From the NCBI GenBank assembly GCA_951802195.1, contig OX637620.1, positions 434,001 to 498,000 on the forward strand: a stretch of 64,000 nt of DNA, given 5' to 3'. Source of the stretch: Tausonia pullulans. Taxonomy: Eukaryota > Basidiomycota > Tremellomycetes > Cystofilobasidiales > Mrakiaceae. Within the stretch, counting starts at the first letter, position 1, and the number at the start of each line of letters is the position of its first letter. The translations under genes were made by a program, and so were the position numbers. Under the pieces are notes generated by a model. The model had not been told where the DNA came from. It saw nothing but the letters and a program-made list of their open reading frames with translations, and ran no database searches. Below, piece after piece: positions 48,987 to 60,908 of this stretch.

Positions 48987-50556
48987 CTAGAGCACCGTGC
49001 TGAAGAACTTCGCCAGTCGCGCGTAGATCTCTCCAAATGCCTCCCTGTCCTTGGCTTGGGAGAGATCGGCCCTTGCCGCCGCCCAGCCGTGGATCTGCTC
49101 GGTGTACGTCTGGAACGCGTTCTTCTCCTTATGGGCGTTCGAGGAGAGGGCCTTCTCGAAGGCGGCCATCTGGGTTCCCCGAGATCGGTCGGTCGGCCAG
49201 TCAGCCAAGTTCCCATACGCGCCCAACAGGAAGAGAGGGTACGGACGATCTCCTTGTCTTCGTTCATCGAGGGATAGAGAGCCGTCGGGACGTTGAGGGA
49301 GGCGGCGTCCTCGGCGGTGAGGAGCCTGAGACGAGGAATGGAGAGTGAGCGAGACGGGCAGAGACGAGAGAACACGACGGGGGGGGGAGGTGAGGGGGAC
49401 AACGCACGAAGGGTGGCACGCAGCCTTTGCGTCCAGCTTGGACGAAACAAAAACGATTTTGGCACCCCAGCAGAAGCCTTTTACACATAGCGCAGCCCGT
49501 CGATAAATCAGCAATGGTCCATCCGACTGCACGTGTTTGCGTTGCACGCCCAAACTCACCGACAGCGCCGACGGAAGTGAAGCCCTTCTCCCTAGCGACG
49601 GCGATGATCTCCTCGAGCTTGGCGAGGTTCGTTGGCGGGGCGGCAAAGGTTGAGAAGACGCGCTGCTTCTCGGCGTTCCTGGACGGAGTACGAGCATTTT
49701 CAGCGAGGAAGGGGATGACAGAGGAGGGGATGACGGCGCACTTCTTCTTCTGCTCCTCTTCGTTGGCGGCGGGGGAGAAGAGCCCGTGGTCGAGCTTTTC
49801 GCCGCTGCGATACGACACGACGATGGTGATGGGACGGACCAACAGGGAAGGACGGTCAGCATCGGTGTCTGTCGTCGTCCCTTCGGTCAAGTCCGAAGAT
49901 CAATCTCTTTTCGCCCCTTTGTCGTCATCTGCCCTCCTTCTCCCTCCTCATCTTGTTCGAAATCAACAGGACGCACTCGAAAAAGTCGGGTTGCCAGAGC
50001 GTCGCTCCCGTACTGGCAGCGAGAAGGTCGGTCGCCTGGAGCGACTGGGGGGTGATACCGAAAATGTCTAGTGTTCGCCGAAAGGAGGGCGAGGAGAGGA
50101 AATAGACATGATGATGAGTAAGGGGAAAGAAATGGAAGTGATGCGTCAGTCTCGTCTCGTCTCGCCGCTCTATCTCTCTGGGATAGAGAGAGGAGGGGAT
50201 AAGCATACCGTGGACCAGGATAATGAGCTTCTTGGAGTCCTGCTTGCCGGGCTGGACGTAGACGTTCTTACCGGCGATGGTCTTAGAACAAAGAGGAGCG
50301 TCAGGACGTTCGCTGACTTCCCTCCTGTCCTAGTTTCCATTTCCATCCCCCTTCCCTTGCCTATCCTTCGTCGATGTGACTCTGGTTCTCGCCTTGCCCA
50401 TCGGAGGGAGCAACCAAGCGAGCGAAGGGGAAGGCAAGCAAACGACGGACAACAGCATCGCATGCCAGAGCTTCGCAGACGCACCTCGTACGACCCCTTG
50501 GCAGTGTACTCGGCCTCAACGGCCGGGGCGGAGCAGCAGGCGGATGGGAAGGACAT
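48987..50556 (-). CDS. Dienelactone hydrolase-family protein
   Basis: An alpha/beta hydrolase of the dienelactone hydrolase family, cytosolic by the absence of a leader. The start MSFPSACCSAPAVEAEYTAK is typical of fungal members (Aim2-like). TIAGKNVYVQPGKQDSKKLI is the first strand region, followed by DIFGITPQSLQATDLLA. The nucleophile is the cysteine in AVGFCWGAKIVFVSS. The acid probably lies in PTALYPSMNEDKE and the histidine in YTEQIHGWAAARADLS. The C-terminus is GEIYARLAKFFSTVL. Length is about 260 residues in seven or so exons. The natural substrate of the fungal paralogues is mostly unknown, so I give no specific reaction. It lies in tandem on the same strand as phosphofructokinase upstream of it (about 350 bp gap). 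Confidence 0.9.
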
Positions 50557-50907
50557 CTCTATTGAGAAAGGTAGAAGGAAGAGGTTATGCGGAGGTTGAA
50601 TCGGCGTGACGGTTGAGAAACACGGCGGCCGGCGCCTTTTGTTTGCTCGCCTTCTCTCGAATCGCTGCTGACGGCTCTCATGACCCATCGGCTGAGGCGG
50701 GCTTGTGCGCTCGCTCAATAATGATCCCGAGTCTGCCTTGTTTCTCTTCGGCTTCGGGGTTCTCCCCGAGATGCGTGCTTTCTTACAGGGCGCCGAGTGA
50801 AAACAGTTCCAAGTGGGCATTTCAGAAAAGATGATCGGTAGAGTATACAGCGGGCAGAGGGCCCCCCAACAAAAAGCTCGAATAGAGAGAGAGGGAAATC
50901 TGGCAAC
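50557..50907. other. Hydrolase promoter / PFK 3' region
   Basis: About 350 bp between two minus-strand genes. Holds the PFK 3' UTR and the hydrolase promoter. Nothing else seen. Confidence 0.45.
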
Positions 50908-53900
50908 TTAGACGACCTTGGGGGCATTGCTCGGGTGGGTCTCGTAATGGTGGAGGCCCTCGGCGATGCCTAAGCAAACAGATGAGAGGAGAGTATGTAG
51001 GTCAGCTCCACGTTCAGCCTGCTTTCGAATTCGACCAGCGCCACGCCCACTCACCCTGACGACCGCCTATAAGCTCGACGAGCGCCCGAATGTCCTTCCA
51101 CCAGACGTTCTTTCCCCTCCGGTTCTTCATGTCCGTCTCCTTGAGGACCTCCGCGACGGGTGCAAAGATGATCTGCGCCCGCTGGATCGTAATGACTGCC
51201 GCCGAGGCCGGATCAAACTTGGGTTCGACCTCGTGGACGTGCGAGAGCGTCGGCTTGCGCTTGAGTGTCGGGCCGGAGGGCGACCTATGATGGCCGGCCA
51301 AGGTTCCCGGGGAAGCGGGGCGAGGGTGAGCATGGCCAGAGGCAAGGCGGGTGCGGTGGTGCGTCTCGAGAAACTGCATGCATCGCGTCGAAAGACGGAC
51401 GGCCCTAGCTCGGTCAAGAGGCGAAGGAATGCCTCCTTGGAGGGTGTGGCCGAGCGAGGCCGAGCGAGCGTCAAAGAGCTCGGCGCCCTCCTCGGCAAGG
51501 ATGTTGGTGAGAACCTGGGTGGTGTAGACCGAGGACGACTTCTCGTTGCTGCAGGCATGTGATCAAGGAAGTAATTAGGTGAGGAAATGAACAACAAGAA
51601 TCACTCGCTGCTCACCGGATAATAAGACGGCCCTCGCTCTTGCCCTTGGTGTCGAGCTCGTAGCGGCGGCGAAGGAAGTTGACATCCGTGTGGAGGAGGT
51701 CGAGTGAGATGCCGACCTCAGGCGTGTAGACGGCGACAGCTCCGACGGCGAGCGCACCCATGGCCGAGACGTAGCCGCACTTGCCGCCAGCGGTCTCGAC
51801 GACAAAGACACGGTTCCGCGAGGCAGAGGCCGACTGGCGAATCGCGTCGCAGGCTTCAACGAGCGCGTTGAGCGAGGTGTCCGAGCCAAGGGAGAACTCG
51901 GTGAGCGGAACGTTGTTGGAGAGCGTCGCGGGGAGGTGGACGAGCGGGATGTGGAAGGACGGGTACGCCTCGCGGGCCTTGTCGAGGATCATGAGCGAGT
52001 TCAAGGCCTCGAAGCCTCCGATGAGCATGAAGCCGTCGAGGCTGTGCCTCTGGAACGCCGCAGCGACACCTCCGAGGTCGATGTCCGGGAGGACACGGTT
52101 GGTCCCGAGCTCAGAACCTCCGCGGGTGGTCCAGCCATCGACAGTGAGCCAGTCGAGCTCGTGAATGTTGTCCTCGAGAAGACCGTTGAAGCCGTTATAG
52201 ATGGCAACGGGCGTGTGGCCGCGCGAGAGACAGTAGCGGACGGCCTGGCGGGTGGCGGCGTTCATGCCTCCGGCGGGGGCTCCAACGCTGCAGGAAAAGG
52301 AGAGGATCAGCGAGTGAGCGGGCAGGCGAGTCGTCTAAAGTGAGCCGGGTCACCCACTGGATGATACCGATACGCATGCGCTCGCTCTCTGGGACGTGGT
52401 ACTTGGTCGAGTACTCGGCGCTGGCGACGAACGACTCGAGCATCTCGGTGAACTCAGTGTCGCGGAGCGAAACCGCCTTCTCAAAGTCCTTGTTCTCAAT
52501 CGCAGTCGCGACGGCTTGGGTCTGAAAAAGAGAATGGGATGTCAGCGAGTGGGCGAGAAGCTTGGACAAGACGTCGGCGGGACGCACAAGCTCGACGGCC
52601 TGGGCGAGCGGGTTGCGCGTGATCTTGTTCTCGACGATGCCAATGACGTACGAAGGCGTCTCGGGCTTGGCCTCAAGGACGGCCTTGACGGCCTCGACAC
52701 CCTGGAGGGTCGCGAGAATTCTGTCAAATGCGCAGGGGACACCTCCGCGCTGGGTGTGGCCGAGCGTAGTGACACGGGTGTCAAGGCCGAGGCGCTCGGT
52801 GAGGATGTCCTTGATGTGGTCCGCCTTGATCGGATTGAGGTTGCGGTCGAGGGCTCCCTCGGCGACGATGACGATCGACTTGCGCTTACCGATGCGGCGA
52901 TGACCCTTGAGGACACGGCACATCTTATCCTCCCAATCGTCCGTGTTTGGCGGCTGCTCGGGGATGAAGACAAAGTCGGCTCCGGTGCTGAAGAAGACGC
53001 ACGTGTGTCAGTTCGGCGAGCGGGGAATCGTGTTCGCGGCCCGAACTCACGAGACTCCAGCAAGGAGAGCGAGCCAACCACAGTGGCGGCCCATGACCTC
53101 AACGACGAAGGCTCGCGAGTGGGAGGAGGCGGTGGAGGAGATGGAGTCGACGGCCTCGCAGATGCGGTGGAGAGCGGTAAGACCACCGATGGTGAGGTCC
53201 GTCATCGCCATGTCGTTGTCGATGGATCCGACGAGACCGACGATGTTGAGGTGGGCATGGGTGGTTGCCTGAAGCTCGGAGATCTTGCCTGGAAGGAGAG
53301 AGGCCAGACGTCAGCGTCTCCCCCTTGCATCACAACTCGCTGAGCAGCAAGCGACTCACCCTGCTCGAGGAGAGTGCCGACGATGCCCTGCCACTCCTTG
53401 CGGAGGAAATCGGCTCCCGTGAGGGATCCGTCACCTCCGCAGACGACGAGGCAGTCGATGCCTTCCTTGATGAGGTTGTAGGCGGCCTGCTGGCGACCCT
53501 CCTGGGTGCGGACTGGAGAGCAGCAGGAGAGTGAGCGAGAGGACACAGACGAGAGTCGAGAGAGCGCACTGACAGGCAGCGGAGCGAGCGGTTCCAATGA
53601 GGGTTCCTCCCTGTCGTTGTCAAGAGCGCGCTTGGCGTCAGCAATCAAGAGTCCCCGCGTCTTGGCTTAAACGGGATTTTAAGGGACGACGGAGGGAAGA
53701 TGTCGAGTGGGGAAGGGGGGAGGGGAACGGGTCCCTCGTCTCCATCCCCCGCGATTTGACAGGCCCGCCCCCCTCGTTCGCCTCCTTCGCTCCCCTCCTC
53801 CTTCGTTCGGACTGACCTCTCCGAGCCATCCGCGGACGTCGTCCCATCCGACACGAAGGATGTACTTGCCGCCCCGAGGTTCAACGCCCGCCGCGTGGGC

Positions 53901-54658
53901 GGCATCCTCGTCCTCGGGCGAGTCGAGGGACTGGTAGCGAAGGAGCTCGCCCGAGCCGAACGAGAGAGGGTGCTCAAGCTTGCCGTCGCCTCGTGAGACG
54001 GGCGCCCCCGTCGTTTGGTTCGGCGTAGGAGGGACGGTCGAGGTCGAGGCTCCACTGTTGCCTCGGACGAGACCCTCCCAACCCTCGCGGACGACGTAGG
54101 TATGGCAGCCCCTGAAGGAGATGAGAACGAAGGAAGGCGGCAACGGCGGACGGGCGAAGACGTCAGCATGGGCCAGTGCCGCCGGCACGGGCGAGGGGAG
54201 CGAGAACCGAGATGACGGTCCTGCGAGAGGCCAACATCGGTCCTGCTCGCAAGACTATCTGCCATGAGAGCTGAGCCCGCTTCCCACCATCGCGCCCCAC
54301 CGAATGAGAAGCAGATGGCGAAAGAGGAAGGAGGGAAAGCAGCGACGCGACCCTCTCCTCACTTATCAAGAGCAGCGGCTTCTCGAACTGGCGACCCGCC
54401 CTCGCCTCCAGGTTCGGACGCACCTGGCAATACCCATCCGGACGACAGCACGGACGGCGGCGTTCATGCCTGGAGAGGTTTGGCGTCAACATGGCAGCAT
54501 CAGCCTGCTAACTCTGGGATGAAGGGGGCCAGAGATCACGACGAGAGGCGGGAGGACGGACCTGCCGAGTCGCCTCCCGAGGTGAGGACGGCGAGCTTCC
54601 TTGGGGGAGCATCGAGCGAGGGGGGGGCGAAGAGGGATTCATAATTGGTGGGGGACAT
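50908..54658 (-). CDS. PFK1: ATP-dependent 6-phosphofructokinase
   Basis: Phosphofructokinase makes fructose-1,6-bisphosphate from fructose-6-phosphate, the committed step of glycolysis. The start [20 protein letters not shown] leads almost at once to [20 protein letters not shown], so the long N-terminal extension of budding yeast Pfk1/Pfk2 is absent. Catalytic half: [11 protein letters not shown] (substrate arginine), [17 protein letters not shown] (ATP site), [19 protein letters not shown] (catalytic Asp), [17 protein letters not shown] and [20 protein letters not shown]. Regulatory half: [80 protein letters not shown] and [20 protein letters not shown]. There is an insertion of about 70 residues (Ser/Thr/Pro, then acidic) after [14 protein letters not shown], and a basic insertion near the C-terminus. 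About 10 introns and 860 residues. Confidence 0.96.
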
Positions 54659-55119
54659 GCTTGGGGCTGTGTAGGGTGCGATGGTGTTGGAAGGGAAGAA
54701 GGGCGAGAGGAAGGTTGGGCCGATCCTGGACGTCTCTCGTTTTCTCGCCGCCCAGCGAGAGGCAGCGAGAGGCGCCTGCGACAGCGCCCAGCGCCTTTCC
54801 ACTCGTCATCAGCCAGCGTCTGTTTCCCAGAACCACCCGTCCATCCACCTCTGGGGCCCTCTTCTCGCCTTCTCCGTCTTCACACGCTTCCCCGCCCTCT
54901 GCCCCTGGCTCCTCTCAGCGGCCTGCCTTTCGTATAGCGCTTGCATCTCTCCAGCGTCGCCCGCCCGCCCGAGAGAGAGAAAGAGTGACGAGACAGCGTC
55001 GTCCCCCCTGCCCGGCCGTCCCCGGTCGATTGCCTGCGTCTCCATCCAGCCCCAGCCGAGGTGTCCGTCCACCACAGAACGTCCCGCCGTCGCCCTGCTC
55101 CGCTCGTCCGTCCCGCTGC
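54659..55119. promoter_or_regulatory. PFK/MLH3 divergent promoter region
   Basis: About 461 bp between divergent start codons. The side nearer MLH3 is C-rich. An open frame continues upstream of MLH3 but shows no conserved content, so I treat it as 5' UTR. Confidence 0.4.
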
Positions 55120-58100
55120 ATGTCGCCGACGACGCCTATCGAGCCTCTTGAGCCGGCCCTCGCCTCGCTCCTTCGCTCCCAGACGCTCCTCCCGACACTC
55201 CCAGACATCCTCCGCGAACTTGTCCAGAACGCGCTCGATGCTAAAGCGAGACACATCGCCGTTGTCCTCGACCTCGAGCGGTGGAGCGTCCGTGTGGACG
55301 ACGACGGTACAGGCATCGACCCGGCGGGTCTCGCCCAAATCGGGACGCGCTATGGTGCGTCGTCAGACGAGCTGCAGCTGCTCAGCCCGGGCTGAGAGTT
55401 TGGATAATTGACTGATGGGTGAGGGCTGGTGAATCCGCCGGTGTCAGGCACTTCCAAGTCGTCGTTACCATCGCTGGCCCTTCAATCGACATTTGGCTTT
55501 CGTGGAGAGGGTGTGTCTTGTCTTTCTTAGTGAGCTTTCCACACGAGACTGACAGATGCTCGAATCAATCTATCAGCGCTCGCCTCGCTCGCCGCCGTCT
55601 CGCTCCTTGAGGTCGTCTCGGCCACGACGTCGTCGTCTGCGCACTCTTGCATCATCAAGGTGGGGTCTCAGATCTTTCTCACTTTGCTCAGTAGTGGCTC
55701 ACCAGACATTCGCTCAGTAGGGCGGGAAGCGCGCCTTCCTAGGCCCCTCCAGACGATTCCAACGGACCAAGCCCGGCTCGACCGTCCTCGTCAAAGACCT
55801 TTTTTACAATGTTCGTCATTTCCCTTCTACTTCTAGTCTCCACTCTGATGTCTATTCCTTCCATCGTCAGCTGAATGTTCGCCGCAAGGCCGCGCCCAGC
55901 GCAGCGACGCTCGTGATCCAGTGTCGGAGGGTGCTCGAGACCGCGTCACTCCTGTTCCCGGACGTCTCCTTCGCGCTCTATGACCGAGATAGGGAGACGC
56001 CAACGGACGAAGGCCGTGTCTGGGGAGTCCAAAAAGTGCGATAAACTGGCCGGCGTTGCTACAGCGTCCAGTCTCTGATTCTGCTCACTCATCACCGGCA
56101 GACATCAGACACGCTCAGCCGATTTGGCGCGCTCTTCGGCTTGGCTCTCATCCAGGTACTTTCAACGCGAGCTTCTCCTCCTTCAGCCCCGACTGATCGA
56201 CTTCTCGTCAGTCCGTCACCGAGATCTTTACCAAGCGCGATGGCCTCAAGCTCGAGGGCTTTATCTCGCTCAACCCGGCTCATTCTAAGGCCCATCAGAC
56301 CATCTGTGAGGCGTTGTCTCTTCCTCTCTCACATGCTCGGATCTCTGACAGAATCACTGGTTTCAGTCGTCAACCGCCATCCCCTCTCCTTCTGTGAGCT
56401 CCACAAGACCATCGACGCCCGCTTCGCTCGCAGTGGCTTCGCACGTCTCGTCGTGAGCCGCCACCTCTTAGTTCCCTCTTCCTTCGGGTCTGATCTGACC
56501 TCATCCTTAGGAAGAAACATCATCGACCACCCGTCCGTCCGCCCACGATTTTTCATCTTAGGCGGGCTACGTCAGACATTGACTTGATCACAACACAGAG
56601 TTCCGAAGGTCCCCCAAACGATCCGAGCGGAAACCCGTCTACGTCCTCAGCCTAACCGTCCCGCCCGAGGTGCTCGACCGGACGTTGGAGCCGTCCAAGT
56701 CGGCGGTCAATTTCTCGGTGCGTCATCATACATCCGACCATCAACCCGCCGATAGAATCTAGCTAGTCCGTCTTCAAGGCTGAGATAACCCACCTTCATC
56801 AGGACTGGTCGGCAGTGACGGACCTCCTGAACTCGACGGTTGATGACTTTCTCATGAAGCATAATCTGTTCATCCAGCCCCCGAGGGTGATCCAGCGGCT
56901 CCGGGATGACGCGGAAGGAGGACCAGCCTCGCCTTCGCGACGGTCACTCTCCCCGAGCCCGAGGATGAAGCCGCCGTTCCCAATGCAGGAAGCCTCGTCG
57001 TTTCAGACGGCTCAGCAGCAGCTCGTCGCGGATCCGACGATTGAATCGGTACGGCCCCAATCATTCCTTCCCGTCTCACTTCTTCAAAAAACTGGCATGC
57101 CGCTCAACAACGCCCATCAGGAAATGCCTCCCACCCGATGGCGTGACCCGATTTCCAAGGAGCAGTATCTTGTCGATCCGAGGACGGGCCACTCGCAGAA
57201 AGTCTCATCGAGCGGCGGCTCTCGCGAGAGGTCTTCCCCGTCCCCTGCTGGGAGACTTATTGAGGCCCTGCCTCAAGGAAGGGCCCTGGATAGTAAGGGG
57301 AAGGGCCAGGAGGCGACGCCGGCTTGGTTGCAGTCTGCGCTTCAGGTTGGTTCACGCTCGCTCATCCCTCCTCCTCTTGGGACTCTTAAGAAGGCAGACT
57401 GACGAACTCCCTTGGCCTCACAGAGTTGGCATAACCGTCAGTTTGTCTTTCTCCATTCCAATGACCTTACACCTCACTGATCCGCCTATGATTCGCCGTC
57501 CAAAGCGACCTTCCCAAGCGCCCACGACGCCCGCGTCTCAGCCTCAAGCACCCAGCAACCTTCTCTCGACCTCAACAGCAACCCCTACAAGCGATCTCCT
57601 TTGAACTTTGAAGCCAGCTCAGCCTTCTTCTCCTCGGCGACGAAGCGCAAGGAGGACAGCGCCGTTCCTTCGCGGTTCACGAGAGAGGACCTTCTAGGAG
57701 CGAGTGTCGTTGCGCAGGTCGACACCAAGTTCCTCGCATGCGTCCTTATTCCGCCGCTAACGAGCGGCTCAGATCGTGGCCCCAGTAAACGGAAGCGGCT
57801 ACGCTTGTCAGATGATAAAGAAGATGAAGACGGCGGGGGAAGAGGGACCCTCGTCCTTCTTGACCAACACGCTGCGGATGAGCGGATCCGCGTCGAGCGA
57901 CTGTTGCGGCCCATGTGCGAGGGTTTCTTTCGTCATCGAGATGGAGACCAACAAGCCGGTGTTCCGACGATGGCTACGCCCGGGCTTCTTGTCCTCCTCA
58001 CTCGGGCGGAGTATACCTTGTTGTCATCCTCTCCTCCCACTGGACATGGTCCGCTTGCCGCCTTTGCTCGATGGGGCATCCGCCTCCGTCTCCCTTCACC

Positions 58101-58736
58101 ACCTCCACCACCTGCCTCTATGCAAGCCTCTTCTTCCTCCTCGACAGAGTTCATCCAAATCCACATCGATGCGCTTCCCTCTTCTCTCTCCACCCGTCTC
58201 TCCACCCGGCCTCCTGACGTTGCAACCATCATCAAGGCTTCCCTCGCTCGATGGGACGCCGACCCTTCGTCGTGCGAGGCGCTGCTCAAGGCCTCTCCCC
58301 CTTCCTCCTCCTCCACCTCATCATCGCCGTGGGCGTGGATGGCCGCCCTCCGGCACGCCCCGTCCGAGCTGCTCGACGGTGTGAACTCACGGGCGTGCAG
58401 GGGTGCGATCATGTTCAATGATCCGTTGACGACGAAGCAGGCGGAGACATTGGTGGAGGAGTTGGCGGGAACGGGGATGCCGTTTCAATGCGCTCATGGG
58501 AGGTGCGTCGTCGCGCCGCGCTCTTTTCCTCTGCCGTCTTATCATGGCTAACGGGCGGGGAGAAATTGCCGCGCAGACCTTCGCTCGTTCCGCTCGTAAC
58601 ACTCAAGAGAGTCGCTGCCGACGCGCCAGGAGCAGGACGAGGAGGCGGGAGGAGGATGAAGTCGAGGTCGAAGGGTTCTTTTACTCGGACGCCGCCGCAC
58701 GAACTCGACTGGGAGACATTGGGACTCGATGGCTAG
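55120..58736 (+). CDS. MLH3: MutL-homologue mismatch repair protein Mlh3
   Basis: Mlh3 pairs with Mlh1 to form MutL-gamma, an endonuclease that resolves meiotic crossovers and helps mismatch repair. The N-terminal GHKL ATPase is complete: ILRELVQNALDAKARHIAVV (motif I), RVDDDGTGIDPAGLAQIGTR (motif II), FGFRGEALASLAAVSLLEVV (motif III). DLFYNLNVRRKA and FVNRHPLSFCELHKTIDARF follow, then SRFGALFGLALIQSVTEIF. A long linker is rich in Ser/Pro. The C-terminal domain holds the nuclease motif DQHAADERIRVE (57862-57897, D-Q-H-A-x2-E-x4-E), then RACRGAIMFNDPLTTKQAET and, across the last intron, PFQCAHGRPSLVPL. This C-terminal order matches Mlh3 better than Pms1. Many short introns; exon joins in the 56.3-56.7 and 57.35-57.5 kb parts are less certain. 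Start is the first ATG before TTPIEPLEPALAS. Confidence 0.9.
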
Positions 58737-58837
58737 AGAGAAGATATGCTCATGAATCATAAGCCCGAGAGAGAGAAATACAAAAGGAGAGAAGAAGGAG
58801 GTCGAGTCCACCTCATCCATGTACAAACACGCCACGC

Positions 58838-60751
58838 TCAGTCCCGTTCGGCGGATGTGAACGCCGTGGGACCATGGTGGTTGTAATCGATCTTGGTCGT
58901 GAAGAAGCGGCCACTCTGGTCGCCGAAGACGAGCTGCAGGCCGGACGGGCGAGATCAAGTCAGCAAGGAAGCGAAGCGGCCAAGAAGAGAGTCCCCAACG
59001 CACCTTGCCGACGATGCTCGCCCCCAGGAAGGGAATCGACATGCCGCCCTCCTCAATGTACTCCGGGAAGTACTTCGGGATTTTGAGGAACCGTGTGTTT
59101 TTAGGCTGCGAGTCGTTGGTAGATTCCGGGTCCGTCAGGAGGTAAGGCATGAGGTGCGAGAGGAGTGATGCAGGGAGAGCTGAAAGGAAACGAGTGAGCG
59201 TCAAAATTGGAGGGGGGAGCGAGAGAAGGTTTCAGCGACTCACTCTTGATCTGGGCCATCTCCCCAACGACGACGACGCCCTCCCAAAGTGCGAGCCTCT
59301 CAGGACCGATAACCGACCCAATCGCCCGCTCTACACCCTCCGCAACCGTCATCGTCTCATGAACCTGCTCCGCCTCAATTCCCGGGATGCCCTTTAGGAC
59401 CGACGGGTTGAACAGCGGCTCGCAGAACCTATGCCTCGCCCTTCCAACATAGATCTCCCGCCCCTCAAACTCCACAAGCGCAATGTCGGCTTCAGCAGCC
59501 GCTCCATCAGCAGCAGCAGCAGCAGCCCGCTTCTTCGCGTCCTCAGCTTGTCGAGCGGCCGACTTGTGGCTCTTGGCTGCACGAGCCTCAATGAGCGCCC
59601 TCTCCTTGCCCGCCGCGAGTGCCGCGGCAATATCCGTTACGCCCTCCTCCTCCTGCTCAATCGTGAGCTGCTGGCCGCCGAGGAGGACAGGTCGGACAAA
59701 CCCTCCACGCCAGAGGTGCCGCGAAAGACGGAGAAGCGTCTCGGGCAAGGGCGTCGTCGCTGGTGGAGTCGGCGCGGAAGAAGCCTCGGACGTGGCGCCG
59801 GTTGTGGGGGCATCGGGAGTCGGAAGAGGACCCTCGAGCGCGGCGGTGACAGTCTTATCGGTGGAGAGAAGGTGGGCGAGATACTTCTCGCAATAGTCGA
59901 TTCCAAGGTTGACTGTGTGTATGGCGTGAACCTGAGCAGTCGAGTCGACCACCGGGGTGATCTCTGTCGAGAGAGCGTTGATCTCAACAGCGATGCCCGT
60001 CGTCGCGCTCACGGCGTAAAGGGAGGCGAGCGGTCGGGAAAGGAGCGAGATGGCGGGGACATTGAGCCGTTCGAAGAGGAGCTGGGTGATCCGCTGGATC
60101 TGCTGGTGGTTGAGCGACGCCGGATGCGTTAGAAGGATAGGCGAGTCGTTCGTCTTGCGGTGGTAGGGTCCAATAGAGCAGAGGACGTGCTTCCTGGAGG
60201 AGTGGGTAACCAGGGCACAAGCGAGAGATGTTAGGAGGCGAGACGACCAGAGGACGATGAGAGCGCGTGCCAAAGAGGGAGAGACGCGTCTCGTCGCGCG
60301 CAACGGTGGATACAACGCACCAAAGCGCCTCGATGGCCCGCCAGTCCGACCAAGCATCCGGTCCCCGGAACGGCCAAAAGATCTCGAGGTCCTCGCCGAC
60401 AGCCTCAGCGGCGTCGAGGTCCTTCCCTGCGACCCAGGACGACGACTTGAGCTTCTTGCCCGTCGTCGCATCCGTCAGGGCAGGATCGACGTCCATCCCG
60501 TCGTTCAAGGGACTCCGCCGCCGGCCAACACGGGCTCGGGTTTCCTAGAGTGGAGCAGTCGGGATGTGCGAGATTCAGCAGGTGAGCTTTGGACGCCGGA
60601 CGGCGAATGTCTGAGCCGGAAGGACGCGAATGTTGGACAGCGGACGACGCACATAAGCGGGCGGGCGAAGGAGCTCGTCCAGGCCGTGGATGCCTCGGAT
60701 GATGTCAGAACTCGAGTCGAGAATGATGACTTTGGAGCCTCGGAAGTCCAT
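58838..60751 (-). CDS. ARP9: Actin-related protein, Arp9-like (chromatin remodelling)
   Basis: Arp9 is a subunit of SWI/SNF- and RSC-type chromatin remodellers in fungi. The first exon reads MDFRGSKVIILDSSSDIIRG and then IHGLDELLRPPA. The next has ARVGRRRSPLNDG. The actin fold appears in DAWSDWRAIEALW, KHVLCSIGPYHRKTNDSPIL, QRITQLLFERLNVPAISLLS and RPLASLYAVSATTGIAVEIN. EEEGVTDIAAALAAGKERAL and IYVGRARHRFCEPLFNP are segments I associate with fungal Arp9. A region of about 60 residues rich in Ala/Lys is inserted between these. The C-terminus is EYIEEGGMSIPFLGASIVGK and then KIDYNHHGPHAF. Nucleotide-binding loops are degenerate compared with actin. About 540 residues and five introns. Arp9 over Arp8 is a judgement from these segments. 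Confidence 0.82.
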
Positions 60752-60908
60752 GGTAGTAGTTGGATGTACGACGAGAGAGGAGGGGGGGTCGCGACGTGAC
60801 GGTTATGAGAGAGAGAAGGGCGAGAGTGCCCGTTTCCCCCTTGTCGCGCCTGGCTCGCTCTCTGCTAGCTCTATTCCTTCTCAACCACCACCACCCTCTC
60901 ACGCTAAA
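60752..60908. promoter_or_regulatory. ARP9/methyltransferase divergent promoter region
   Basis: Only about 157 bp between start codons, the tightest divergent pair in the window. C/T-rich before the plus-strand start. Confidence 0.4.

Noticed and set aside
53203-53250. PFK catalytic motif reads [10 protein letters not shown] instead of the animal SIDNDFCGTD
   Set aside because: Budding yeast Pfk1 has a similar SIDNDMSSTD form, so this is normal for fungi, and the catalytic aspartates are kept.
54601-55119. N-terminal extension of MLH3 from the open frame upstream of 55120
   Set aside because: The upstream residues are Ser/Pro/Arg-rich with no conservation, while MutL proteins normally start just before the LPDILRELVQN region.
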